Assembly: GCF_000687475.1 (NCBI RefSeq)
Contig: NC_057318.1
Location: 2,232,001 to 2,296,000, forward strand
Origin: Ustilaginoidea virens
Lineage: Eukaryota > Ascomycota > Sordariomycetes > Hypocreales > Clavicipitaceae
Direction of reading: 5' to 3'
DNA length: 64,000 bases
Position numbers and translations under genes: made by a program
Part shown: positions 50,101 to 60,732 of the stretch, one piece after another
Layout: every line of letters begins with the position of its first letter
How positions within the stretch are numbered: the first letter of the stretch is position 1
Notes under the pieces: model-generated
Told to the model about the DNA's origin: nothing
Seen by the model: the letters and a program-made list of their open reading frames with translations, nothing else
The model's database searches: none

Positions 50101-52267
50101 TATATAACAAATTTTTAATGGTCCGAATCTCAAAGCCCCACATATATTGATTTTCTGCGACTTTCCGATATAATAGATTCTGTCTTTTCGCCCGGCTTCC
50201 TAGTAAATATAGCATTTCGCTATAGTAAAACGCTGCCTATACTAAAATATCTGAAATTCAAGAGTCTAGATATCGCATCAAATGAAAGACTATAGGAGAA
50301 AATGTTTTGAGTATTAGAAAAGCTGCCTATTTAGCCATACTAAATTAAGGCTACTAGGGGTAAAATTAGTACCCGAGGAAGAATGTAGCTACGGATATGA
50401 GACGTATAAAGTATCCTAAATTACAGATACTATAGGTCACTTTCTGGCCCACAAGCTAACTAATAGGGTATTTTCCTACCTACCCAGCTAGAAAACAATA
50501 GTATTTTCGGGTTCCTACCCATTTAGCCGAAAAACGACTAGATTTTCGGATACTTAGGCAGCCCCCTAGAGGCTTCTATATAGGATTTCCCCCCTTCCTA
50601 TGCTTTTTACTAGTAAATATACGATATTTACTATATAGCAAAGATTAAGGCTGCAAAACGGGCCTTAGAAGGTGTGCCTAATAGCTAGAAGAAAGTCTTA
50701 TATAACCCACAAAAAAATAGTTGGGTTAAAGCCTTATTTTCGGAATTTGAGCAATTAATTGACTTAAATATCTTCTAATTTATACCAAAGGCTAGTATTC
50801 CTACTAATAGGAAGATATTACGCAACCGGCCTATTTTTTGTATAAAGATAGATGCAAATAATAACCCGGTTAAATATAAAGCACGATTAGTTGTTAAAGG
50901 CTTTATGCAGGTATTTAGGCAAAACTTTACGGAGATTTATACCTCTACCTTGATCCCACTAATATAGAGGATTATCTTTACTCTTACTGCTATAAATAAC
51001 TAGGGAATAGAGCAAATCGACTTTATTAATGCCTTTCTAAATAGTGAATTACTAGAGACGATTTATATAGAGATTCTAGCTAGTTTTCTAGAATTTGCAG
51101 AAAGCCTACTCTTATTTAATCCAGCCTTATAGTCTAACTAGTAGTATTAGCGACTTCTAGCCTTACTTACTAAGATTAGATATGACCCCTCTATATTATA
51201 AGTCATTTTATTAAAGAAAGCCTTATATAGGTTAAAATAAGGCCCTTACGAGTAGTAGTTATAGTTAAAAGACCTTCTAGTGCAAGAGGGTTTTAAGCTA
51301 TTACTTTCTAATGCCGCCGTCTTCTATAATAAAGGAATGCATACCTTTATTATGACCTATATAGATAACTGCTTGATTATTGGTCTGGATCTTAGCTATA
51401 TTGACTAGCTTAAGACTAAGTTCCATAAGGTTTATACTATAGAAGACCGAGGACCTACCTCCTTCTTTTTAGGTATATAGATTATTAGGGATAGAGAAAA
51501 GAGCCTATTATAGCTGCACTAATCGCAATTTATTGCGGAAGTCTTTAAGAAATTTAACCCTAAGGATATACAACCGCATCTAATCCTATTATAGCCCGAT
51601 ATACTTACTAAGGCTAACGATATGCCGCTGGATGCTAGTAATTAACACTTATTCCAGCAGCTGGTAGGGATATCGATATGGTTGATAATGATGTTAAGAC
51701 CTGACCTTGCCTTTCTAATGTAATACCTATCACGATATATGCAATAGGCTTCTACTATACAGCTTAATGCTGCTAAAGGCGCTTTTCACTATTTAGCTAG
51801 TACGGTAAATATAGCCATTTGTTACCGTTACCGAGCCGCTAAAGCTACCGTAGTATTAGCTGCATTTTCTGATAGCGATTTTGCTAGGTACCGGCTTACT
51901 TCTAAGTCTACTAGTAGTTATTTTATTACCTTAAATAGTGGACCGATTAGCTGGAGGTTAAAACGGTCTTTGACTATGGTTTTATTAATGCTTAAAGCCG
52001 AGTCTAATGCAATGCTTAAAGCGATTCGCAAAGTGGAGTGAATATCTAATTTATTTAAAAAAATCTGGGTTAATATTTAACGCCTAATACCACTATATTG
52101 CAATAACTAAGGGTCTATTTCTAATGCAAATGACCCAAATCAGCATGCCCGCATTAAGCATACCTTGCTTAAATTCCGGTATATACGTGAGAAGGCCCAA
52201 GCTAGCCTGGCAAAAATATCTTATTTACCCACGATAGATATGCCTGCGGATAGACTTACTAAACTAC
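47160..52267 (+). mobile_element. Copia-1 second internal region, gag-deleted and 3'-truncated
   Basis: It starts with GGTTATGAGCCC (primer site) and follows the first internal region to near 47250. There it skips about 890 bases, so the gag start is missing. Protease DTGS is at 47935-47946. The integrase, linker, RT and RNase H blocks follow as in the first copy. The RT box reads YIDN at 51358-51369 instead of YVDD, losing the second catalytic Asp through G-to-A changes. The sequence stops at 52267 in the end of RNase H, about 150 bases before the expected polypurine tract. An 86-codon open stretch at 49348-49608 is the integrase-RT linker. Confidence 0.85.
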
Positions 52268-53010
52268 TATTGCAAAATGGTGATTCAGAACACTATTGGA
52301 AATGTACTGGATACCGACAGTGGCGGATAAGGCGTTGCAGAATAAAACAAGCTGGTTAAAGATTAAAAACGCACACACAAGGTTGACCAGAGCAAAGATG
52401 TCAGGGAAATCTGATTCTAATTGTTGGTAACTATTCTAGCTAGAAAGAGGGAATTTTAGGCATATTTCTACCATCTTAAAAAAGTGGTTGAAAATAATGA
52501 AAAACCGCAAAAATAGCGAAAAACGACGAAAAGTCGGTCTGCCCAACCGTGCCCAGTCTGTGCCCAATATCCTACCCAGTGCCTACCCAACCAAGCCCAG
52601 TGGCTTGTAGCGGTGTGCCGGATGCCCTATAACAGCCTGCCGTACGGGCCGGAAGCCTTATATCGGTCTGCCGTACGGGCCGGAATCCCTATATCGGTGT
52701 GCCGTAAAGGCTCGATACAGCGGGTGACTATATGTAGAAGGCCGAAAGTGCTGATTTGCCCATTTGGTAATCCCATAGAAATGCGCCGCCTGTTGTGGGC
52801 CCTGTGGCCCGCTGTGACCGGCCGCTGTGGCCGGCTGTGGGGCGCTGTGCCGGTGCCGTGACCGGCGCTGTGGCCCACTGTAACCGGCGTTGTGGGGCGC
52901 TGTGCCCCACTATAGCGCCTGGTATAGCCACCGCGATATCTCAACGTAGAGACGTCGTACGGTGGCGAGACCAGTACCAAAATACAGCTAAAAAGGCGCT
53001 GATTTCAACA
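52268..53010 (-). repeat. Copia-1 LTR in inverted orientation (743 bp), chimeric flanks
   Basis: Its complement begins TGTTGAAATC (at 53010) and ends CCATTTTGCAATA (at 52268), a complete LTR opposite to the other two. It carries an extra tandem copy of a 31-bp segment near 52640-52705. The left flank is the Copia-1 internal region and the right flank is a mariner transposase. There is no target duplication and no associated internal region. The GC-rich block is at 52784-52925. Confidence 0.88.
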
Positions 53011-53579
53011 GGTTGGCTATAGATGTCTCGTCAGAAAAGATAACCTAAGTAGGGTACTATATTAGTAAATAGCTATTATAAGGGGCTATTTTTAATTATA
53101 TTTGCCTCTATTAATTCTTCGACTTTTGGCAGCTAATAATGTGTAAAAGAAAGCCTATTTGCGGCTATTTTTTTTGATAGTAGTATTCTTTTTATAGCCT
53201 TCTATTTGCATTGCCAGAAGCCTCGAAGGCACCATCGGATAGTCGAGCGGCTTATTCGGCCACCTATAGCGCCAATTAGGGCACTATATATAATACTACG
53301 GTTCCTTTTAATAAGAAAAACAATATAGCGTTTTTCGGCTTCTATAAGCTTCGGTGGCCGGCCGGAATAAGGCTTATTTTCTAAGGTTGCATCTTCTTTC
53401 TAGCGTGTAAATATCCTATGTGTGGTTGACGGCGATATATTAAATGCAGTAGCTACCGCGCGGTGGGTTTTACCTTGCGATAATTTGGCCATAATAGCAG
53501 CTTTCTATACTGGCGAGAATTTATGATTCCTTTGACGATTTCCGGATATTTCTGTACCAAAGGCACAATTTAGAGGCAT
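53011..53579 (-). pseudogene. Tc1/mariner transposase, N-terminal part
   Basis: From the ATG at 53579 the minus strand encodes MPLNCAFGTEISGNRQRN, then a helix-turn-helix domain (FSPVxKAAIMAKLSQGKTHRAVATAF and SPSTTHRIFTRxKED), then the GRPPK linker near residue 75. These are standard for Tc1/mariner DNA-binding domains. After a frameshift the start of the DDE catalytic domain (VIFSDETSIAN) appears at 53043-53011, with the first catalytic Asp at 53030-53032. The protein is cut off there by the inverted LTR, so the other two catalytic residues are missing. A few internal stops are present. Confidence 0.85.
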
Positions 53580-54831
53580 TATTATGGGCATATTATAGGC
53601 GTTGTAATATAAAGGGTAAAATTGATTGAGGCGTGAAGACTTCGCGCTACGCGTTTTTATTCGCGCATTATTAGAACCCCACTATAGCTAATACCTCCCC
53701 GGCAGCATTATAGGACCTAAAGGTAAGATATAAGATACAAAGGGTTATTTAATCGGCAGCTATTATATAATACTATTAGTCGTTAAAGGCCTAAAAGGAG
53801 GGCAAAAGGATAGCAGCCTAAGCCTTAATCGTTGCTATCGCGGGTTATATATACTTAATAATAGTAGTCTTATCCTTATAGGCTTTCACCTATACATAGT
53901 AGATCTATTAGAGCCTTAGATTCCTAGCTAGCTTAAAGTCTAGGTATATATACAAGCTATACGCACTCTAGTAGTAGATATATGCCTTACTTTTGCCCCT
54001 TCACTTATAAATAGGGAAAACCCTAATCGACTGCATTTTCTTATTGCACTACTTATATAGGAACTCTTTATTGTAGGTATATTTATACTCCTTATTAGAT
54101 AAATTACCCTTAAGTAGATAATCGCCTATAGCGTATTACGGTTTCGGCTTAGTCTCTATTAGGTTAAAATACGCTAAAGATAGTTTACTTATAAGTCGTA
54201 AGATCTCTATAACATTAGAATCCGTAGGAGTATTAATACCGCCTACAGTAGGACTATTACTAGGGTTTGAATCGGATATAATTAGGTCCCAATATAGTTA
54301 ATTGAGAGAATCTATAAAGTTAGATTGAGTTAGAATCGATATATAGGCTTATAAAAAATAGGAATAGGGTATAGTCTTATTGCCGATTAGCTTTAATATT
54401 CTAACCCTAGGCAGAGGATAATACTTATAGTTACGATACTAATAATAATTATAATAGCTATAGAAAAAAAAGGGAAAAAAAAGGCAAAAAGAATAAGCGC
54501 GATAGGAAAAACATACTCGCCTAGGGGGATCCCTAACTAATAGCTAGCGGAAAATTTTTTACAATACTTCTAGCTGTTATAGGCGGTCTCTAGCTAGCAA
54601 TACAATACTAGACTTCTATGTATTTCCACTATATTATACCTAGGTTAACTACTCTACGACTCCTTTAATTGTATAAGCCGAGCCGGATACCTATATAAAT
54701 GCATACCGCTCCTATAACTTAAGGGTATCGCGATAAAAATCCCGGCGACCTTATTAGTTTATATGGAGGAAGGGGGGGTTATAGGATAATTAATCCGATT
54801 GCGATATAAAGAAGGGGGGTATATTATGGGC
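53580..54831. other. Unidentified AT-rich repeat-like DNA
   Basis: RIP-like composition with no recognisable domain on either strand. The part at 53580-53690 probably includes the mariner 5' flank and terminal repeat, but I could not locate a matching inverted repeat. The rest may be another dead element. Confidence 0.35.
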
Positions 54832-55077
54832 TCGGGCTACGCCCGTGCTATAATGTGGCTAGGACTTAGGCTGCGCCTATACCTAGCTTAGGCAGGGTTA
54901 GATAGGTTAACGGCATAGAGTTATAGGACTACGCTAAGACCCCGACTTATACCACATAGGGATAAATAGGCTATTGAGAGGCCCCTATTCGGGTCTTCTC
55001 TCTTTCCTCCTTAGTCTATTTAATATATTTATTCAATGCCTATCCGTAGGAGCCATAGGGCCAGTTCTTTACAACTT
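54832..55077. repeat. Paired-palindrome repeat, copy 2
   Basis: It has the same layout as 10496-10745. GGGCTCGGGCTACGCCCGTGC lies near 54828-54848 and a second, mutated palindrome (GGACTTAGGCTGCGCCTATACC) near 54862-54883. The tail CGGGTCTTCTCTCTTTCCTCCTTAGT and the end GCCTATCCGTAGGAGCCATAGGGC follow. It joins a LINE-B fragment directly at about 55078. Confidence 0.6.
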
Positions 55078-55712
55078 TTACTAATAGTATTGCTTTTAAT
55101 AAAAGTAATATAGTAGATATATAGAGATATTATAAGAGGGGCTAGACTATATTAGGATAATATAGTGGCAGTATACTCTTATACAGGAATAGATGCTTAT
55201 ATAATAAAAGCTATATTGATCTTTAAGCGGTTTTATATAATCTTATTAATTGCATTTTCAATTATCTATGTAAGGTTCCAAAAGAGGTATAAATATAATC
55301 TGAATTGGTCTCTTATTAGGCTGTTTTAGCTATAAAATCAATATCTTTTCGCACTCTTTTTAATACTGCTAGGAGAATATAATTCTATAGCTCTTTTATA
55401 AAATCCATAATAATATTAGCTATTAGTCGCTTCTGCTCTTGAGTAGGTTTAGTATTGATTAAGTTATACTATATGCTAATTGCAATTATATTATTAAAGT
55501 TATAATAGCTATATGCTATGCCGCTTTTATTCCCTTTATTAATATCTATTATTTTATCTGCGCCTACCGCGCCTTTTCCCTAAATGCGATAAGCTATAAG
55601 TAAGGGGAGTAAGCAGATGTAAAAAAACGATTAGAGATATTAGAATTGATTTTAGAGGCGGTTCTATGCCGCTACCTAGGTGCGGGCGAAATCGCGAAAA
55701 GTTTATCCGGTT
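55078..55712 (-). repeat. LINE-B 5' fragment (gag-like ORF1 and 5' UTR)
   Basis: This aligns with 24640-25273 of the full LINE-B, including the shared 5' UTR core GTGCGGGCGAAATCGCGAAAAG at 55680-55701. It is the last RIP-mutated repeat before normal composition resumes. Confidence 0.78.
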
Positions 55713-58026
55713 ACAGGTATTATTCTTCTTTAATTATGACTAATTATATAGAGTATATATGCTGCTATCTAATACGGTAGCGATCTTAGTATGGTTTGCC
55801 GATGGTCCCCCTTGCTTGTGTAACGGACCATATAAAAGATGTGTCCGATACAAAAGCTGCACCTTAACACAGCCAAAGGGATAGCAGCAATAATAGCGCA
55901 AAAAAACAACCTGGTGATGCCCGCACCTTTTAACACTTTGTCACTGGCCAGGAATGAAGATATACTCGGAAAATTTGCAAGCTCGATTAAGTGCGAGAGA
56001 CCTTGCGGACTCGAAGCAGCTGTGGCAAGGAGATTAATCCATTCAAGATCCCTATGGCGGTGATACGTAGTCGGCTCAAATCGCTGCAGAAGTGGCATCC
56101 CCGTCCGGGTGATATACAAGGCTTGTTTCCCGGAAATGTAAGAGCTCATACAACTACTGTTACGGTTCTGACGAAGTTATCGAATTCTTAGCGGGCGATC
56201 CAGTCCCCATACACAGACAGCGGCGCAATCAGCCCAGAGCAACGACGTTGTCTGACACAAGATACCGCCGTGAAGATGACGCCAAATTGTTGTTGCTGAA
56301 GCTCCCCTTCATCCGCTTGGTAAGATTCCTGGACCTCCTAAAACGTAGTGGGACATGCTGATGCGTCCCCGACACAGGTTCGAGAAATAGTTACGAACTG
56401 CTGCCGTCCCCGAGATAAAGAATTTACATGGCAAACCCAAGCGATCCAAGCCTTGCAGGAAGCAGCTGAGGCATTCATGATTCATTTGTTTGAAGATGCC
56501 CAGCTATGTGCCATTCACGCCAAACAAATTACCAGGCTGCACAGAGGTATTCGACCCGCCAGACGTATTCGGGGTATTTGGGCAGGGTTGGGATCGCCAT
56601 TGAAAGGCAACAGCTGTTATAATGCTCCCTGAACCCACGATTTTTCAAGATTCGACGACTCGTACCGAGAATTACTGCCCCCGGCTACTGCGCGTTAGTG
56701 TATCTGATTCGGCTTTCAATTTGAATACCGTTGAGGCCTTACTCCGTGAAATACTCCGGGTACGAATTTTAGTTTACTCAAGCCATGAAGAATACTGTTC
56801 GCTTTCCGAGGGCTTTTATGAGCTACTGATATTTAAGTATTACTTTGACAAGTTCCAGGGTTCCAGTAACATTTGCGTACTATCATTGTCGACGAGGTCC
56901 CAAGCTTGTTATTCCGCAAAATGTTGATCTGAGGGGTTGCATTATCGAGCATGCTGTTGTGTGGCTGTCCGCCGGTACTAAGCTCCCGAAATAGAAGATG
57001 ATGCTTCATAGTTTTTTCTACATAAAGTGACTCCTGCGAGCTCATATAGCAGATGTTCTTCCGCGATCTGTTAGGTAGCAGGTTGGTTTTCTCCCGGCAC
57101 TTAGGAGGTAGAGGTACCAATGTAAACACCTCCTAAGAGGTAGCTGAGGTACTAGATATTGGCGTAGTTGGACTTATCAGGAAGGCCATAGGTAGCCATC
57201 TAGAGTAATGGCATGTATAAAAGATGTACCTCCCTATTCTTGCATTTTTAAAAAGTGACGTCATAGAATTATCGCTCATAGAAAGTCCACCACTCCACAT
57301 AGTTCTATGTGACAGTGATTTTTGATAAAAATTTATCGGGCATTGCGGACGTTATACCTCCCGACATTAATTTCTGTACCGAGAGACGTATGAATTAAGT
57401 TGCATTACATAGGGTAGAGAAGACAATGTGTCTCGCTACATGAACTTCTTTTTCAAGTGACTTCTGGGAATCGTATTGTGCTTGAACGCATGGCGAGTGT
57501 AAGACGAGATGCGAGGTATATACAAGTGCATGTATCCGTAATTTCAGGCCTAATCCCGGTGTCGGTACTCCGTAGTAGGAGCAGCCCTGGTCAGCGTATT
57601 GTTTTTCACGCCTAACCGGGCACGGAGATCCTACGTACGAGGTACTCGTGCCGTATGGTGACGACGGCATTGGTACTGAGCACAGGCCAAGCACAGGCAT
57701 AATAATAAGCCGCAAGACCGAGGTACAAGCTAACGTCTGCCCCTCGGCCCGCCCGATCTGGACATTATATCACCCACGGCAATGCCAGATGATGGCTCGA
57801 GACCCGACCTAGCCACCTCCATGCCATCCTATCTCATGAACCCATTTCTAGCTTTTGAGCATATTTACACGCCAATTCCGAGGTACAGTGCATTTACGAC
57901 GCCGATTTTTGCTGTAAAGGACGTCAATGACTCAGTGTTTGCAATGCAGACCGAACAACGTTTGAAAGTCAACGATAGACACCGTGGGCATCGAGCTACG
58001 AGACGTTGACGGGGCGAGTCGGCATC
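55713..58026. other. Intergenic region upstream of ANT1, no gene recognised
   Basis: Base composition is normal. The longest open stretches are 126 codons on the minus strand (56149-55769) and about 100 codons on both strands at 56348-57129 and 57395-57715. They overlap each other, lack recognisable domains and lack convincing splice extensions. Part of this DNA may be decayed gene sequence. The final few hundred bases must contain the ANT1 promoter. Confidence 0.45.
57085..57215 (+). repeat. Possible diverged LINE-A 3' terminus
   Basis: The ordered words TTTTCTCCCGGCACTTAGG, TAGAGGTAC and CTAGAGTAATGGCATGTATA resemble the last 130 bases of the LINE-A 3' UTR (compare 6345-6464), with gaps. 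It may be an ancient copy outside the RIP island. The resemblance is partial and could be chance. Confidence 0.3.
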
Positions 58027-59263
58027 ATGGGAGGGCAATCTAAAACTGATATATCTCCATGGGCCCGTGCCGCTTCTGGTGCCACAGGAGCTGTTCTTGC
58101 GAACGCCTTGGTCTATCCGCTTGATATGTACGAGCCAGATCGTCTTCCCCGAGGTCGGTATTGCTTGGAGATTGATTCCTACTAACTGCATCACCTGCGG
58201 CGACGCAGTGTCAAGACGAAACTCCAGGTACAGGTCCGTCCAGACAGAGCGTGCTCAACATCAGCCGCAGACAATCTGCACTATAAGTCAACATGGGACG
58301 CAATTTCCAAAATCCTGGCAGAGGAAGGTATCCAAGGACTTTACGCCGGTATCAACGGATCATTAATTGGCGTCGCATCCACTAATTTTGCGTACTTTTA
58401 CTGGTATACGGTTGTGAGGGCTTTGTATGCAAAGTCGAGCAAGAATCCCAACGCTTCTCCTTCCATGGCAATCGAGCTTGCTCTAGGAGCTGCTGCCGGC
58501 GCTCTTGCACAGCTTTTCACCATCCCCGTAGCAGTTGTGACAACTCGGCAACAGACAGCCCGCGGCGACGAGCGCAAGAGTCTTTGGGCGACCGCTTGTG
58601 AAGTTGCGGAGGGTCCTGACGGCGTCTCAGGCTTGTGGCGTGGCCTCAAAGCCTCCCTGGTTCTCGTGGTGAACCCTGCAGTAACGTACGGAGCCTATGA
58701 ACACCTGAGACGGACGTTTTTTGAGGGAAAAGCAAACTTGCGGCCTCAAGAAGCCTTCTGTAAGTCTCATGACGAGGCAAATTTCATGCGCCGTACCAGG
58801 TAGACAGCTAACGTGTTGAGTCAAGTACTTGGGGCATTGTCAAAAGCGCTTGCCACGATTGTAACCCAACCGCTTATTGTTGCCAAAGTTGGACTACAGT
58901 CCAAGCCCCCCCCTGCGAGGCAAGGGAAGCCATTCAAGAGTTTCATAGAGGTTATGGAGTTTATTGTCGACCATGAAGGCTTGATGGGTCTCTTCAAGGG
59001 GATCGGACCTCAAATTTTCAAAGGGTTTCTTGTACAAGGAATCCTCATGATGACCAAAGAACGGTACGTAGTGAACTTTAATCACTTCAGCAGCTGCCAT
59101 TATAGCTAATTGTAAATCTAGCGTGGAGCTGTTGTTCGTTTTCTTCATCCGCTATGTTCAATCGCTTTTGTCAAAGCGATTGCGCAAAGCAACTCAAAAT
59201 TCGTCCCTGTCGCTGAAACGGATTCCTCTGTATAACAGTTCGAAGCCGCTGACAACGGCGTGA
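58027..59263 (+). CDS. ANT1: ANT1, peroxisomal adenine nucleotide transporter
   Basis: I assemble four exons: 58027-58127, 58209-58759, 58826-59063 and 59122-59263. The introns are 81, 66 and 58 bp, and the first has CTAAC at 58182-58186. The sum is 1032 bases, giving 343 residues and TGA. The protein is a mitochondrial-carrier-family member with three repeats, whose signature prolines are P31 (YPLDIVK), P140 (IPVAVVTTRQQ) and P233 (QPLIVAK). The segments WARAASGATGAVLANALVYPLD, INGSLIGVASTNFAYFYWY and GLKASLVLVVNPAVTYGAYE match the Ant1/PMP34 branch. That branch exchanges cytosolic ATP for AMP across the peroxisomal membrane to feed fatty-acid activation. The short third intron joins CG to C, restoring KERVEL. 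No targeting peptide is expected. The gene looks intact, and its C-terminal tail is slightly shorter than homologues I recall. Confidence 0.94.
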
Positions 59264-60340
59264 AAGGCTCTATCCAATCCCCCCTGGCGTTTATATAGAG
59301 AATAGCACGCTAATATTTCCTTGATAAAATAATATTGTTGCTAAATCTTTTGCCGGCCAGAAACGTCTGGACAAGATTCTATGATTACTCTACCAGTAAA
59401 TATATGTCATGTAGGCACGGAAAGTAGGCTTTAAATTCTCTCATTCGGGATGGTTCTAGGCGAACTTATCACGGCCCTTGACTTGATTCAGACCCTTGAC
59501 GACCTCCCAAGGTACCAGGTAATTTTTCGCCCGGGTGCCATGTGCAATGCCAGCCATGGACTTTGCTGCGGGAACCTTCAATCGACACTACTGGCACGAG
59601 GCCGATTCGACATGCGAGCCAACTTCAGCCTGCAGCCGGGTCCTGGGTATATCTCATCCAGACAGCGACGGACTACCGTCTTTTCATTCCCCTCCCACCG
59701 CGCGTTATGGTCGGGACCCACGCAGCACCTTCGGGCATCAACAGGCGGCCTCTGCGGGACCGAGTATTACTACATGGCCCGCAGTGGCTAGCACACACGT
59801 AATTCGGCGACGACGATGGCGTGTTTGTTGTACTCGTCGTGGCTTGGCTGGTCATTAGCGCAAGCCTCGGAACCGTGCCTTCGGGTCGCCCCAATGCTGC
59901 AAAAGACGCAAACGGTGGCCATCATGACGGCGCATAAGGATGCGCCGCAGTAGATATCAGCTGGAGTGATTCCAGCAGACCCGAGATTGCAGGTGGTGAA
60001 AATACAGAACAAGGCAGGCAGGCAGGCAGGCAGGCAGGCAGACAGGCAGGCAGGCAGACAGGCAGACAGACAGGCAGACAGACAGACAGACAGACAGAGG
60101 CAGTTCCTAATAGCTTACAAACCCGGGAATAACATGTTTCCACTAGGGCCTAGTGCGACAAGCCTTTTAACTAGAAGCCGACTCCAAAGGCCACAAAAAG
60201 ACCTGCGGCAAGCATAGGCATATCTATATATATCATGGCAAACCCCCGTTGGCAAAGCAGTCGCATCTCTACGACCCTTGGCCCCGGGCCCATTCCCTTG
60301 CAACTCCCTAATTCAGTTCGGCAAAGCTTCGTCGCCCATA
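59264..60340. other. ANT1 to secreted-protein gene interval, no gene recognised
   Basis: Several overlapping open frames of 70-113 codons at 59450-59894 lie on both strands of a GC-rich patch. None shows a domain or a splice pattern I trust. A tetranucleotide microsatellite lies inside this interval at 60012-60101. Confidence 0.4.
60012..60101 (+). repeat. CAGG/CAGA microsatellite
   Basis: About 22 tandem tetranucleotides run from GCAGGCAGGCAGG into GACAGACAGACAGA, with the two unit types interspersed. This is simple-sequence DNA. The ORFs across it on both strands are artefacts of the repeat. Confidence 0.9.
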
Positions 60341-60732
60341 ATGAAAGCCGTCCTTATCTTGACCACGGCCTACGCAAGCCTCGCTCTAGCTGCGCCTACC
60401 TCTACCTTGGCTAAGCGAAACGAACCCTTGAACCTCTTAGCCTTATCTAAAAACTCATTCAGCGATAAGGCATCTAGAGACCTTTACGAAAGAATGTGAA
60501 AGAGCTTTCGCGACCGCGTCCGCCTAGATATCTCGAACTTAACCCGCTGCCCTATATGGTTACGGCGTATGTTACGAGGTTGAATGACTATATAAGTCGA
60601 GGATTAGACGAGACGGCCTCAAATGCTCTACTTAAGCTAGCTAATTCTGGTCATGATGCTATATACCCTGTCGCACTTTCCTACCTAGATAGTTTTATAG
60701 AAAGGATCGTCGAGCGGATAGACCAGAGGTAA
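60341..60732 (+). pseudogene. Small secreted protein, frameshifted
   Basis: The ATG at 60341 opens a frame with a clear signal peptide (MKAVLILTTAYASLALAAP), followed by a KR site that a Kex2-type protease could cut. The frame ends in TGA at 60497-60499 after 52 codons. A different frame, open through the same point, runs on as VKELSRPRPPRYLELNPLP through LLKLANSGHDAIYPVALSYLDSF to TAA at 60732. Together they would make a secreted protein of about 130 residues. No GT..AG intron of workable length joins them. A one-base indel or an assembly error is the simplest reading. I do not recognise the family. An effector or cell-surface role is possible but unsupported. Confidence 0.5.

Noticed and set aside
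57782..58009. 75-codon ORF just before ANT1
   Set aside because: It lies in the expected ANT1 promoter/5' UTR. It has no domain and the opposite strand is equally open.
59450..59894. Cluster of overlapping ORFs that might be a Cys-rich secreted protein
   Set aside because: Three frames on each strand are open because of high GC. No signal peptide, spaced cysteine pattern or splice site convinced me.
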